From Schlegelella_A sp038231215 (GTDB lineage: Bacteria; Pseudomonadota; Gammaproteobacteria; Burkholderiales; Burkholderiaceae_C): DNA of 64,000 nt. Shown one piece after another: positions 42,693 through 51,632 of the stretch. Position 1 is the first letter of the stretch. Each line of letters starts with the position of its first letter. The stretch covers positions 124,001 through 188,000 of the forward strand of contig JBBRLS010000001.1 of assembly GCA_038231215.1 (NCBI GenBank), given 5' to 3'. Made by a program: the position numbers and the translations under genes. The notes beneath the pieces were generated by a model. It ran no database searches, was not told the origin of the DNA, and was given only the letters and a program-made list of their open reading frames with translations.

Positions 42693-43816
42693 CACCCGCT
42701 CACCCCAAGGTTGCCCTCATCACCGGCGTGACGGGACAGGATGGCGCCTACCTGTCGGAGCTGTTGCTCGGCAAGGGCTATGAAGTGCACGGTATCAAGC
42801 GCCGCACGTCGTTGTTCAATACCGATCGCATCGACCACCTCTATCAGGACCCCCATGTCGACGAGCAGCGCTTCAAGCTGCACTACGGCGACCTCACCGA
42901 CTCCACCAACCTGATCCGCATCATCCAGCAGGTGCAGCCGGACGAGATCTACAACCTGGCGGCGATGAGCCACGTCGCCGTGAGCTTCGAGACGCCGGAG
43001 TACACGGCCAATGCCGACGGCATTGGCACGCTGCGCATCCTGGAGGCGATCCGAATCCTCGGCCTGGAGAAGAAGACGCGCTTCTACCAGGCGAGCACGT
43101 CGGAGCTCTATGGCCTCGTCCAGGAAACGCCGCAGAAGGAGACGACACCGTTCTATCCGCGCAGCCCGTACGCGGTCTCCAAGCTCTACGCCTACTGGAT
43201 CACGATCAACTATCGTGAGGCGTACGGCCTGTATGCCTGCAACGGCATCCTGTTCAATCACGAGAGCCCGCTTCGAGGCGAGACATTCGTGACGCGCAAG
43301 ATCACGCGGGCGCTGGCACGCATCGCGCTCGGGCTGCAGGACTGCCTGTATCTCGGCAACCTGTCGGCGCTGCGCGACTGGGGCCACGCTAGGGACTACG
43401 TCGAGGTGCAGTGGCTGATGCTTCAGCAGGCCGAGCCCGAGGACTTCGTCATCGCCACCGGCGTGCAGTACAGCGTGCGCCAGTTTGTCGAGATGGCCGC
43501 CGCCGAGCTCGGAATCGAACTCGAATTCCGTGGCGATGGACCTTCGGAAGCGGCCGTCGTGCGCCGCGTCAATGGAAAGAAAGCGCGCTGCCGCGCCGGC
43601 GACGTGATCGTCCGCGTCGATCCTCGCTACTTCCGACCGACCGAGGTGGAGACGCTGCTCGGCGATGCCGGCAAGGCAAAGAAGAAGCTGGGCTGGTCGG
43701 CGACGACCTCCTTGCCGCAACTCGTGCAGGAAATGGTCGAGGCCGACTACACGTCGGCGCGCCGCGACAGCCTGGTGACGCAGGCAGGATTTCGAGCCTA
43801 TGACTACAACGAGTAG
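42689..43816 (+). CDS. gmd: GDP-mannose 4,6-dehydratase
   Basis: The 375-residue dehydratase makes GDP-4-keto-6-deoxy-D-mannose from GDP-mannose. It shows ITGVTGQDGAYLSELLL, the GIKRRTSLFNTDRIDHLY loop, ASTSELYG and the YAVSKLYAYW catalytic motif, and the conserved NGILFNHESPLRGETFVTRK. Start ATG 42689 overlaps the fcl stop. With manC and fcl it provides activated fucose, so the polysaccharide probably contains fucose (and mannose). Confidence 0.96.
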   Translation: MTPAHPKVALITGVTGQDGAYLSELLLGKGYEVHGIKRRTSLFNTDRIDHLYQDPHVDEQRFKLHYGDLTDSTNLIRIIQQVQPDEIYNLAAMSHVAVSFETPEYTANADGIGTLRILEAIRILGLEKKTRFYQASTSELYGLVQETPQKETTPFYPRSPYAVSKLYAYWITINYREAYGLYACNGILFNHESPLRGETFVTRKITRALARIALGLQDCLYLGNLSALRDWGHARDYVEVQWLMLQQAEPEDFVIATGVQYSVRQFVEMAAAELGIELEFRGDGPSEAAVVRRVNGKKARCRAGDVIVRVDPRYFRPTEVETLLGDAGKAKKKLGWSATTSLPQLVQEMVEADYTSARRDSLVTQAGFRAYDYNE

Positions 43817-44708
43817 TCGCAGCGATCGGGCGCCCGCGCAACCGGCCATGACGCCGGGCACGGACTTCGAGGAGCGCTTCCTTTCCGGGCGCGAACTCTT
43901 CGGCGACGACTTCGACGCGCAAGCCATCGCTGCGTGGTTCGCCGACGAGGAGCACGGCTACGCCGAGCTGTACGGCTCGGACCCGGAGCGTCACGAATAC
44001 GGCTACACCGCGCTCAACGAGTATCACGGCTATGCGCACCTGGACGCCGCGCGCAGCTACTCTCACGCGCTCGGTTTCGGCAGCAATTTCGGCGACGAGT
44101 TGCTGCCCATATTGCACCAGGCCGACCGCGTCACCTTGCTCGACGCGAGCGACCGCTATGTGGTCGGCTCGCTGAAGGGCGTTCCGGTCCGTTACGTGCT
44201 CGCCGACCCGAGTGGCCGGATCGCGCTCGACACCGCGAGCGTGGACCTGATCTCCTGTTTCGGCGTGCTCCACCACATTCCCAATGTCTCGACTGTGCTC
44301 GCCGAGTTCGGCCGCGTCATGGCGCCCGGCGGGACGCTGCTGCTGCGCGAGCCCACCACCTCGATGGGCGACTGGCGCGGGCCACGCGTCGGCCTCACGG
44401 CGCGCGAGCGCGGAATCCCGCGCGATTTGCTTGTCGGAATGATCGAGAAGAGTTGCTTCGAGATCGAGCGTGCCGCGCCCTGCTACTTTCCGCCGTGGGT
44501 GCGCCTGTGCGGCAAGCTCGGCGTCAACACCTTCGGCAACTGGACGACGACCGCGATCGACAGCGCGTTCTCGCGACTGTTCGACCCCTTGTGGTCGTAC
44601 CACCGCAGGAACCTGCTCGCCAAGTTCGCGCCGGCGAGCCTGTACATCCTGGCCCGGCGTGCCGATCCCGCCACGGCCGAGGCCGGCAAAGGCGATCCGG
44701 CGCGATGA
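43800..44708 (+). CDS. Class I SAM-dependent methyltransferase
   Basis: This 302-residue protein shares 17 bases with gmd. The region around residues 90-190 fits a class I methyltransferase: motif-I-like VTLLDASDRYVVG, SVDLISCFGVLHHIPNVSTV (motif IV) and MAPGGTLLLREPT (post-motif). Motif I lacks the typical glycine-rich loop. It may methylate a sugar residue or the glycan end. It overlaps the FkbM gene by four bases. Confidence 0.82.
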   Translation: MTTTSSRSDRAPAQPAMTPGTDFEERFLSGRELFGDDFDAQAIAAWFADEEHGYAELYGSDPERHEYGYTALNEYHGYAHLDAARSYSHALGFGSNFGDELLPILHQADRVTLLDASDRYVVGSLKGVPVRYVLADPSGRIALDTASVDLISCFGVLHHIPNVSTVLAEFGRVMAPGGTLLLREPTTSMGDWRGPRVGLTARERGIPRDLLVGMIEKSCFEIERAAPCYFPPWVRLCGKLGVNTFGNWTTTAIDSAFSRLFDPLWSYHRRNLLAKFAPASLYILARRADPATAEAGKGDPAR

Positions 44709-45562
44709 CGCTGCTCGCGAGCCTGGCGCGCAGCGTTCGCCCGCTCGTCGAGCGCAACCCGCGCATGGCCATGACCTATCGCCACTACCGCGACCTGCGC
44801 GACGTCGCGCGCGAGGCCGTGGCGACGCCGTTCGGCTTTCGCATGGTCGGCAACGAGGCGATGGAGCGTGGCGGCTTCGAGCCCGCGGAGACCGCGTTCG
44901 TGCGCCGCGCCCTCGCCGACGCCGACGTGTTCGTCAACGTCGGCGCCAATATCGGCTACTACTGCTGCTTCGCCCTGCAGCTCGGCAGGAAGGTCGTGGC
45001 CTTCGAGCCGCTGCCCGGCAACCTGCGCTACCTTTACCGCAACGTCGAGGTCAACGGCTGGTCCGACCGGATCGAGGTCGCTCCCGTGGCGCTCGGCGCC
45101 CGGCCCGGGCTGGCCGAGATCTACGGCGGCGGAACCGCCGCCTCGCTGGTGGCCGGCTGGGCCGGGATCCCGCTCGCCTACAAGCAGACCGTGCCGGTCT
45201 CGACGCTCGACTACAGCCTCGCTGCGCGCTTTGCCGGCGAGCGCATGCTGATCGTGGTCGACATCGAGGGCGCCGAACTCGCCATGCTGCAGGGCGCCGC
45301 CGCAGTGATCGCGCGCGAGCCCAAGCCAGTCTGGATGGTCGAGGTCTCGATCGACGAGCACCAGCCCGGTGGCATCGCGATCAACCCGCACTTGCGGCAG
45401 ACCTTCGAGCTGTTCGAGCGCGCCGGCTACGCTGCCTGGCAGGTCGACCCGGTGTTCGAGCCAATCGACTACGCGCGCGTCCGGATGATCGCCTCTTCCG
45501 GTGTCAACACGCTGGCGACCCACAATTTCGTGTTCGCCGCGCCCGGTCGTGCATTGGCCTAG
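44705..45562 (+). CDS. FkbM family methyltransferase
   Basis: This 285-residue protein shows the SAM-binding motif FVNVGANIGYYCCFALQLG, then VVAFEPLPGNLRYLYRNVEV, and VVDIEGAELAMLQGA with the family's D-x-E-G-x-E acidic site. FkbM enzymes make O-methyl groups on sugars, so the EPS probably carries methylated sugars. Start ATG 44705 overlaps the previous stop. The flippase gene follows 21 nt on. Confidence 0.9.
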   Translation: MTLLASLARSVRPLVERNPRMAMTYRHYRDLRDVAREAVATPFGFRMVGNEAMERGGFEPAETAFVRRALADADVFVNVGANIGYYCCFALQLGRKVVAFEPLPGNLRYLYRNVEVNGWSDRIEVAPVALGARPGLAEIYGGGTAASLVAGWAGIPLAYKQTVPVSTLDYSLAARFAGERMLIVVDIEGAELAMLQGAAAVIAREPKPVWMVEVSIDEHQPGGIAINPHLRQTFELFERAGYAAWQVDPVFEPIDYARVRMIASSGVNTLATHNFVFAAPGRALA

Positions 45563-45583
45563 GCGCTGGTCGGTCGCAACGCC

Positions 45584-47080
45584 ATGAAGGCAGCGCAGGT
45601 CTTCTCGGGCCTCGGCTGGTCGGCCCTGGCGACGGTCGCCAATGCCATGGCTCAATTCGCCTTCCTCGCCGTGCTCGCGCGGCTGCTCGACGCCGAGGCC
45701 TTCGGCTTGATGGCGATGGCCATCATCACGCTGCGCTTTGCCAGCTACTTCGCGCAGCTCGGCTTTGCCCAGGCGCTGATCCAGAAGCCGGTGCTCGACG
45801 CCGAGGACACGAGCGCCGCCGTGCTGATGGCGGCGGGCCTCGGCCTCGCGTTCTACCTCGCGGTCCTGCTCGCCTCGCCTCTGTTCGCGATCTACTTCCG
45901 CGCCCCCGAGTTGCCGGCGGTGCTCGCCGCGTTCGGCTGGTCGCTCGTCATCGGCACGCTTGCCGGCCTGCCGAACGCGTTGCTGCGGCGCGCCGGAAGG
46001 TTCAAGGCGGCGGCTGGCATCGAGACGCTCGGCTACCTCATCGGTTACGGCGGCGTCGGCATCACCCTGGCCATGGCCGGCGCCGGCGTCTGGAGCCTGG
46101 TCGCCGCGACACTCGCGCAACAGGCGCTCACCGGCGTGCTCGGCCTGGCGGTGGCGCGGCCGGCGTTCGGCTGGCCGGTGCGGCGCGCCTCGTTCGCACA
46201 CCTCTGGCACTTCGGCTCGCGCTACTCGGCGATCGGCTTTCTCGAGTTCATCTGGGCCAACGTCGAGACGCTGGTGATCGGTCGTGTGTTTGCCAAGGCC
46301 GATCTCGGTGTCTTCAACCGCGCCATCACGCTGACCAACCTTCCGGTCGAGCAAGCGGTAGGAGCGGTCGGCAAGGTTATGTTCCCGGCGTTCGCGTCGC
46401 TCGCTGGCGAGCCGCGCCGCCTCGGCGACGCGTTCTGCATGTTGCTGCTCGCGGTCGGCGTCGCCGGAGCGGCGCTCGCCTGCGGCATCGCTGCCGCCTC
46501 GGCCGACACGGTCGCGTTGCTGCTCGGCGCGCGCTGGGCCGCTGCCGCGCCAGTGGTCGCGGTGGTCGCGTTCGCGGTGCCGCCGATGTTTCTCTACGTC
46601 GTCTGCGGGATCGCGCTCGACAGCGTTGCCGCGCTTGGACCCAAGCTGCGCCTGCAGGCGGCGCTGCTCGTGGTCAAGCTCGCGCTGGTTGCTGCTGCGG
46701 CAGCGGCAGGTTTGGTGGCCATCGCCGGGGCGGTCGTCGCGGCCGAGGCGATTCGCCTGGTTTTCGGGCTTCGCCTGGTCGGCCGCATCCTCGGCGTCCG
46801 ACAGCTCGCCTGCTGGGCGCCCGTCGCGGCCAGCGCCGTGGTCGGCGTGGCAGTCTACGTTGCCGTCGCCTCCGGCGCGACCGCGTCGCTTGCCGCTGGC
46901 TGGCCGCTTTTGGCGCGCGTAGCGGCCGAGGCCGGCGCCGGCACGCTCGCGCTCGTCGTTTCGCTGTGGCTGCTGGTGGCCGGCGTTCCCGGCTACGCCC
47001 CGCTCGCCCGCTTCGAGTCCGTACGCACCCTTCACGGCCGGCTGCTCGCCGCGCTCCACCTCGCGCCGGTGCAACGATGA
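45584..47080 (+). CDS. Wzx-type polysaccharide flippase (MOP superfamily)
   Basis: This 498-residue protein has about 12-14 hydrophobic helices throughout and begins with a typical oligosaccharide flippase N-terminus (FSGLGWSALATVANAMAQFA, then LLDAEAFGLMAMAII). The mid-region SRYSAIGFLEFIWANVETLV is characteristic of the WzxC-like branch. It should flip undecaprenyl-linked repeat units to the periplasm for polymerisation by the Wzy-type proteins. It overlaps the next gene by four bases. Confidence 0.93.
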   Translation: MKAAQVFSGLGWSALATVANAMAQFAFLAVLARLLDAEAFGLMAMAIITLRFASYFAQLGFAQALIQKPVLDAEDTSAAVLMAAGLGLAFYLAVLLASPLFAIYFRAPELPAVLAAFGWSLVIGTLAGLPNALLRRAGRFKAAAGIETLGYLIGYGGVGITLAMAGAGVWSLVAATLAQQALTGVLGLAVARPAFGWPVRRASFAHLWHFGSRYSAIGFLEFIWANVETLVIGRVFAKADLGVFNRAITLTNLPVEQAVGAVGKVMFPAFASLAGEPRRLGDAFCMLLLAVGVAGAALACGIAAASADTVALLLGARWAAAAPVVAVVAFAVPPMFLYVVCGIALDSVAALGPKLRLQAALLVVKLALVAAAAAAGLVAIAGAVVAAEAIRLVFGLRLVGRILGVRQLACWAPVAASAVVGVAVYVAVASGATASLAAGWPLLARVAAEAGAGTLALVVSLWLLVAGVPGYAPLARFESVRTLHGRLLAALHLAPVQR

Positions 47081-48138
47081 AGGCGCTGCGTTTTTTCTAC
47101 GTGCCCAACGAGATGAGCGAGGGCGACCAGGTCGGCCCGCGCCGGGCGTTCGAGACGATGCACGCCGACGGCGTCTTCTCGCACTACATGGCCTACTCCT
47201 ATCTCGTCGAGCGGAGCCGCGCGCCCAGCCACGACGAGGCGCTGGCGCGGCTGCGCGCCGCGGTCGAGGCGTTCTCGCCCGACGTCATCTACTTCCAGCA
47301 TCTCAACCGCAGCTATCCGGTGACGAGCGAGTACGTCCGCTCGCTCAAGGCCGTGCCCTCGGCACCGAAGTTCGTCTGGCACGACCCCGACCCCTACGGC
47401 CACTTCATCAAGCCGATCGACGCGACCATGAAGGCGGCGCTCGCCGAGAGCGATATGGCGGTGCTCGTCGGCCTCGGCTACCTGGCCGAGCACGTGCGCC
47501 GCGCGGGCGCCAAGCGCGTGTTGTTCGCACCGCATTCCTATGACGACCGGCGCTTCGGCCGGCCGTGGACGCCGACGCTCGAACGCCAGCACGACGCGAT
47601 CATGATCGCCAACCTCACCTGCCTGAAGCGCATCCCCTTCCTGTACCTGCCCGGCGGGCGCAACCGCAAGGTGATGTCGCGCGCCTTCCATGCTGCTTAC
47701 GGCACGCGCTACGCTGTATACGGTGCAGGGCAGGGCTGGCAGGGCGAGCCGTACTGCCTCGGCCCGATCCCCTTCGACGACCAGGAGCGCGCGATCCGCG
47801 CGTCGTGGCTCACCGTCAACTGGGGCCAGTTCGACACGATCCCTTTCTATTCTTCCGACCGCTTGCCGATCAGCCTGGCGGCGGGCGTCGCCCACATCAC
47901 CAACCGGCAACGCGGCTACGAACACCTGTTCCGCGATGTGCCGGGCCTCTATCTCGTCTCGAGCCCGGCCGAGGCGCTCGACGTCGCAGACTCGCTGCTC
48001 AGCCTGCCGCGCGAGCGGCTGGTCGAGAGCGGCGCTGCCGGCGCGGCGTGGGCGCGCGAGCATCTGCACGCCACCCGGGTCTACCGCGACATCGTCACGG
48101 CGATCCGGCAACAGCTCTTCGCCCAGACAGGTGGCTGA
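47077..48138 (+). CDS. Glycosyltransferase, CgeB-like
   Basis: This 353-residue cytoplasmic protein has a GT-B layout. The N-terminal half includes KFVWHDPDPYGHFIKPIDAT and the C-terminal half ends with a nucleotide-sugar-binding region and a GYEHLFRDVPGLYLVSSPAE stretch like the CgeB/Glyco_trans_1 family. Start ATG 47077 overlaps the flippase stop. The sugar it transfers cannot be told from sequence. Confidence 0.8.
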   Translation: MKALRFFYVPNEMSEGDQVGPRRAFETMHADGVFSHYMAYSYLVERSRAPSHDEALARLRAAVEAFSPDVIYFQHLNRSYPVTSEYVRSLKAVPSAPKFVWHDPDPYGHFIKPIDATMKAALAESDMAVLVGLGYLAEHVRRAGAKRVLFAPHSYDDRRFGRPWTPTLERQHDAIMIANLTCLKRIPFLYLPGGRNRKVMSRAFHAAYGTRYAVYGAGQGWQGEPYCLGPIPFDDQERAIRASWLTVNWGQFDTIPFYSSDRLPISLAAGVAHITNRQRGYEHLFRDVPGLYLVSSPAEALDVADSLLSLPRERLVESGAAGAAWAREHLHATRVYRDIVTAIRQQLFAQTGG

Positions 48139-48139
48139 G

Positions 48140-48928
48140 ATGAACGACCTCACCATTGTCGTCAACACCTGCGACGCGTTCGCCGACTGCTGGTCGCCGT
48201 TCTTCCGGCTTTTCACAACCTACTGGCCCGCGTGCCCGTACCCGATCGTCCTCAACACCGAGACGCTGGACTACGCCCGCCCCGAGGTCGAGTTGCGCGC
48301 CGCCAAGGTGGCGGCCGGGTCGCCACGACGGCTCACCTGGAGCGAGTGTCTGGCGCGTTGCCTGGACGGCATCGAAACGCCCTATGTGCTCTATCTGCAG
48401 GAAGACTACTTTCTCGAAGCGCCGGTGCGGGCCGAGTGGATCGCCACCTTTCTCGACGCGATGCGCGCCGGGCGCGCCGATGTCATCCGGCTCATGGAAT
48501 GCGGCGGCTCGGGCCCTTGGCACCCGACGGCCGACGAGTCGCTGTGGGCGGTGGATCGGAAGGCGCAGTACCGCATCGCACTGCAGGCCGCCCTGTGGCG
48601 CAAGGCGGCAATGCGCGGCCACCTGCGCGCGCACGAGAGTGCCTGGCAGCTCGAGGTCTTCGGCTCGGGGCGGGCGCGCCGCAAGCGCGGCGAAACCGTG
48701 CTCTGCGCCGCACGCGACCGGTTCCACGGCGGCGCGCGCGAGATCTTTCCCTACACGCCGACCGGCATCGTCAAGGGCAAGTGGGAGCGTGCCATCGTCG
48801 AGCCGCTCTTCGCCGCGCACGCAATCGAGGTCGACTTCAGCCGGCGCGGCTTCTACGGCGGCAGCGAGACCGGTAAGCGCGCGCCACTGACACGGCGCAT
48901 CGCCGACCGGGCGCGCTCGCTCTTCTGA
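48140..48928 (+). CDS. Putative GT-A-type glycosyltransferase or sugar-modifying protein
   Basis: The 262-residue product begins LTIVVNTCDAFADCWSPFFR, as GT-A enzymes do. YVLYLQEDYFLEAPVR near residue 80 places an acidic E-D pair where these enzymes have their metal-binding DXD. The C-terminal end is basic (RKRGETVLCAARDRFHGGAR). No named family is recognised with certainty. It sits one base after the CgeB-like gene, in a run of transferase genes, so a role in repeat-unit assembly is likely. Confidence 0.65.
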   Translation: MNDLTIVVNTCDAFADCWSPFFRLFTTYWPACPYPIVLNTETLDYARPEVELRAAKVAAGSPRRLTWSECLARCLDGIETPYVLYLQEDYFLEAPVRAEWIATFLDAMRAGRADVIRLMECGGSGPWHPTADESLWAVDRKAQYRIALQAALWRKAAMRGHLRAHESAWQLEVFGSGRARRKRGETVLCAARDRFHGGAREIFPYTPTGIVKGKWERAIVEPLFAAHAIEVDFSRRGFYGGSETGKRAPLTRRIADRARSLF

Positions 48929-48943
48929 CGTCACACCCTAGAC

Positions 48944-49789
48944 ATGAAGCGCACCCTTCGCAAGATCTACGGCTACTCGACCCGCTTCGGCCTCGACCCG
49001 CTGGCCGGCGTCGCCGGCCTGCGCGGCGTACCGGGCTTCGCAGCGGACTTGCGCGCCTTCAAGCGAGCCCATGCTGCCGCTGGCACCGCGGAGCGCTGGC
49101 CGCTCGCCGACCTCGTGCCCTGCTTCGCCGACCGCTTCGAGCAAAGCGGCGCCGCGAGCGGCCACTATTTTCACCAGGACCTTCTGGTCGCGCGCCGCAT
49201 CCACGCGCGCAGTCCGCGCCTGCATGTCGACGTCGGCTCGCGCATCGACGGCTTCGTCGCCCACGTGGCGAGCTTTCGGCCGATCCGCGTGCTCGACATC
49301 CGTGCGCTGGCGAGCACGATTCCCAACGTGACCTTCGCGCAGTGCGACCTGATGGCCGAGCTGCCGCGCGCGTTGGCCGCGAGCTGCGACTCGCTCTCCT
49401 GCCTGCACGCGCTCGAGCACTTCGGCCTCGGCCGCTACGGCGACCCGATCCGGCCCGAAGGGCACGAAGTCGCGCTGGCCAACCTGGCGCGCATCGTCTC
49501 GCCCGGCGGCTGGTTCTATCTCTCCGTGCCGGTCGGTCCGCAGCGCATCGAGTTCAACGCGCACCGCGTGTTCGCCGTGCGTCACCTGCTCGACCTCGTC
49601 GGCCGTGACTTCGAGGTGCGCGCTCTCTCGATCGTCGACGACCGCGGCGACCTGCACGAGAACATGGCGATGCACGACAACGCCGCCATCGACGCGAGCT
49701 TCGCCTGCCGCTACGGCTGCGCGATCGTCGAGGCGGTACGGCGTGGTGCCGATGCCGCCGCTCAGCCGCGCGGCGAAGGCGAGGCGTGA
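48944..49789 (+). CDS. DUF268 family protein, probable methyltransferase
   Basis: This 281-residue protein matches DUF268: GHYFHQDLLVARRIHARSPR, LHVDVGSRIDGFVAHVASFR and SLSCLHALEHFGLGRYGDPI are the family's conserved blocks. The V-D-V-G-S-R block and the ALEHFG block align with motifs I and IV of class I methyltransferases. Its substrate is unknown. It overlaps the following glycosyltransferase gene by four bases. Confidence 0.85.
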   Translation: MKRTLRKIYGYSTRFGLDPLAGVAGLRGVPGFAADLRAFKRAHAAAGTAERWPLADLVPCFADRFEQSGAASGHYFHQDLLVARRIHARSPRLHVDVGSRIDGFVAHVASFRPIRVLDIRALASTIPNVTFAQCDLMAELPRALAASCDSLSCLHALEHFGLGRYGDPIRPEGHEVALANLARIVSPGGWFYLSVPVGPQRIEFNAHRVFAVRHLLDLVGRDFEVRALSIVDDRGDLHENMAMHDNAAIDASFACRYGCAIVEAVRRGADAAAQPRGEGEA

Positions 49790-51021
49790 GCATGCACATC
49801 GGCATCGCCGGCCCGATCGCCAGCGCCGACATTGCGGCACTGCTGGATGGACCTGCGCATGGCCTGCCTCGCGGCTACGAAGGCGCGCCCTTGCTCGCCA
49901 CACTGATCGAGGAGCTGCTCGCGCGCGGCCACCGCGTCACCGCCTTCACGCTGTCGAGCGACCTGCCGCTGGCCGACGACGCGAGCGTGACCGCCACGGG
50001 CTCGTGCTTCGCCATTCACTTCGTCCCGATGCGGCCGCGCGCCTGGCCCTTCAACGGCCGTCGCGTCGGCCGGATCGTCGACCTCTACGCCTTCGAGCGG
50101 CGCGGCCTCGAGCGCGCGATGCGCGCCGCCGCGCCCGACGTGATCCACGCCCATTGGGCCTACGAGTTCGCTTGGGCGGCCTTGTCCAGCGGCATCCCGC
50201 ACGTCGTGACCTGCCACGACGCGCCGCTGGTCATCGCCCGCATGTCGAGCGGCTTCAAGCGCGGTGGCTACCGTGGGCTGCGCGCCTTGATGGCCCGTCA
50301 CGTGCTGCGCCGGGCACGTTGTGTGACCACGGTATCGCCCTACATGCAGGCGCAGATCGAGGGTTGGTGCACGGTGCCGGTTGCCGTCGTGCCCAATCCG
50401 ATCGACCCCCGCGCGTTCGCCGTCCGGCGCACGCCGCAAGCGGGCAGGGCGCGGGTCTGCATGGTGTGCAACGGTTGGGGCGAGCGCAAGAATCCGGAGG
50501 CGGCGCTGCTCGCTTTCGAGCGTCTCAGCCGGAGTCATACGACTGTCGAGCTGGTCGCCTGCGGCCACGACTTCGGACCGGGCGGGCAGGCCGAGCACTG
50601 GTGGCGTGAGCGCGGAATGGAGGGGCATGTCGAGTTTCGAGGCGCGGTGAGCCACGCGGCGGTGCTGAAGCTGATGGGCGAGAGCGACGTGCTGCTTCAT
50701 CCTGCGCTGGAGGAATCTTTCGGCGCCGTCGTCGCCGAGGCGATGGCGATCGGCCTGAGGGTCGTCGCCGGCGCGCAAAGCGGCGCCATCCCCTGGGTCG
50801 TCGGCGAAGCCGGTGCCCTGGTCGACGTGACGAATGCCGACGACATTGCGAACGCGCTGGCCGCGACGCTGGCTCTCGGCGCCGCCTCCGAGCCCGCGAT
50901 CGCCCGGGCGCGGGCCAGTGTCGGCGAACGCTTCTCGGCCTCGGCCGTGGCCAGAGCGTACGAGACCGAGTACGCGAAGGCATCGCCTTCGTGGACCCCG
51001 GCAAGGGCGGCCACGGCATGA
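49786..51021 (+). CDS. Family 4 glycosyltransferase
   Basis: This 411-residue GT-B enzyme has an N-terminal domain with VIHAHWAYEFAWAALSSGIP and TCHDAPL. Its C-terminal GT1 domain has VVPNPIDPRAF, a Rossmann strand (GRARVCMVCNGWGERKNPEA), and the donor-binding HPALEESFGAVVAEAMAIGL. The E-x7-E pattern of retaining transferases is present. It overlaps both neighbours by four bases. Confidence 0.92.
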   Translation: MSMHIGIAGPIASADIAALLDGPAHGLPRGYEGAPLLATLIEELLARGHRVTAFTLSSDLPLADDASVTATGSCFAIHFVPMRPRAWPFNGRRVGRIVDLYAFERRGLERAMRAAAPDVIHAHWAYEFAWAALSSGIPHVVTCHDAPLVIARMSSGFKRGGYRGLRALMARHVLRRARCVTTVSPYMQAQIEGWCTVPVAVVPNPIDPRAFAVRRTPQAGRARVCMVCNGWGERKNPEAALLAFERLSRSHTTVELVACGHDFGPGGQAEHWWRERGMEGHVEFRGAVSHAAVLKLMGESDVLLHPALEESFGAVVAEAMAIGLRVVAGAQSGAIPWVVGEAGALVDVTNADDIANALAATLALGAASEPAIARARASVGERFSASAVARAYETEYAKASPSWTPARAATA

Positions 51022-51623
51022 GTCTGCTACGCACGCTCGACCATGTCGCCGCGACGATCGCCATGCGCGCGACGATGCCGATCGCCCGCTTGCGCATGCG
51101 CGCCGCGGGCGTCCGCTGCGCCGGCTCGGTCCTGGCCATGGGATTGCCCATCGTCGCTTGCTGCAAAGGTTCCATCCTGGAGATCGAGGACGACGTCGTT
51201 CTGTGCTCCTGGTCCCACTGGACGGCGCTGGGCGTTGCCCATCCGGTAGTGCTGCGCACTCTGCGTACCGGGGCCCGATTGCGCATCGGCCGCGGCACCG
51301 GAATCAGCGGCGGTTCGTTCTGCGCCGCGGTCGAGGTCGATATCGGCGAGCGCTGCATGATTGGCGCCGACGTGACGATCTGCGACACCGATTTTCATTC
51401 GCTTGCGGCCGAGGGTCGTCGCGGTCCCGACGACTGGTCGCGCATCGCGTGCCGCCCTGTTCGCATCGGCGATGAGGTCTTCGTCGGCGCCCGGGCGATG
51501 ATTCTCAAGGGCGTCGAGGTCGGACGCGGTGCGGTCATCGGTGCGGCTTCTGTCGTCACCCGATCCGTGCCGGCCGGCGCAATCGTCGCTGGCAATCCGG
51601 CCGTTGTTGTCGGAAGCATCTGA
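51018..51623 (+). CDS. Hexapeptide-repeat acyltransferase (WbbJ-like)
   Basis: The product has 201 residues from ATG 51018, overlapping the GT4 stop. Left-handed beta-helix hexapeptides are clear in two runs, GRGTGISGGSFCAAVEVDIG and VFVGARAMILKGVEVGRGAV, with the catalytic-type His in CDTDFHSL. The end VVTRSVPAGAIVAGNPAVVV is standard for O-acetyltransferases. It probably O-acetylates the EPS repeat unit. Confidence 0.92.
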   Translation: MSLLRTLDHVAATIAMRATMPIARLRMRAAGVRCAGSVLAMGLPIVACCKGSILEIEDDVVLCSWSHWTALGVAHPVVLRTLRTGARLRIGRGTGISGGSFCAAVEVDIGERCMIGADVTICDTDFHSLAAEGRRGPDDWSRIACRPVRIGDEVFVGARAMILKGVEVGRGAVIGAASVVTRSVPAGAIVAGNPAVVVGSI

Positions 51624-51632
51624 GGGTTCGGC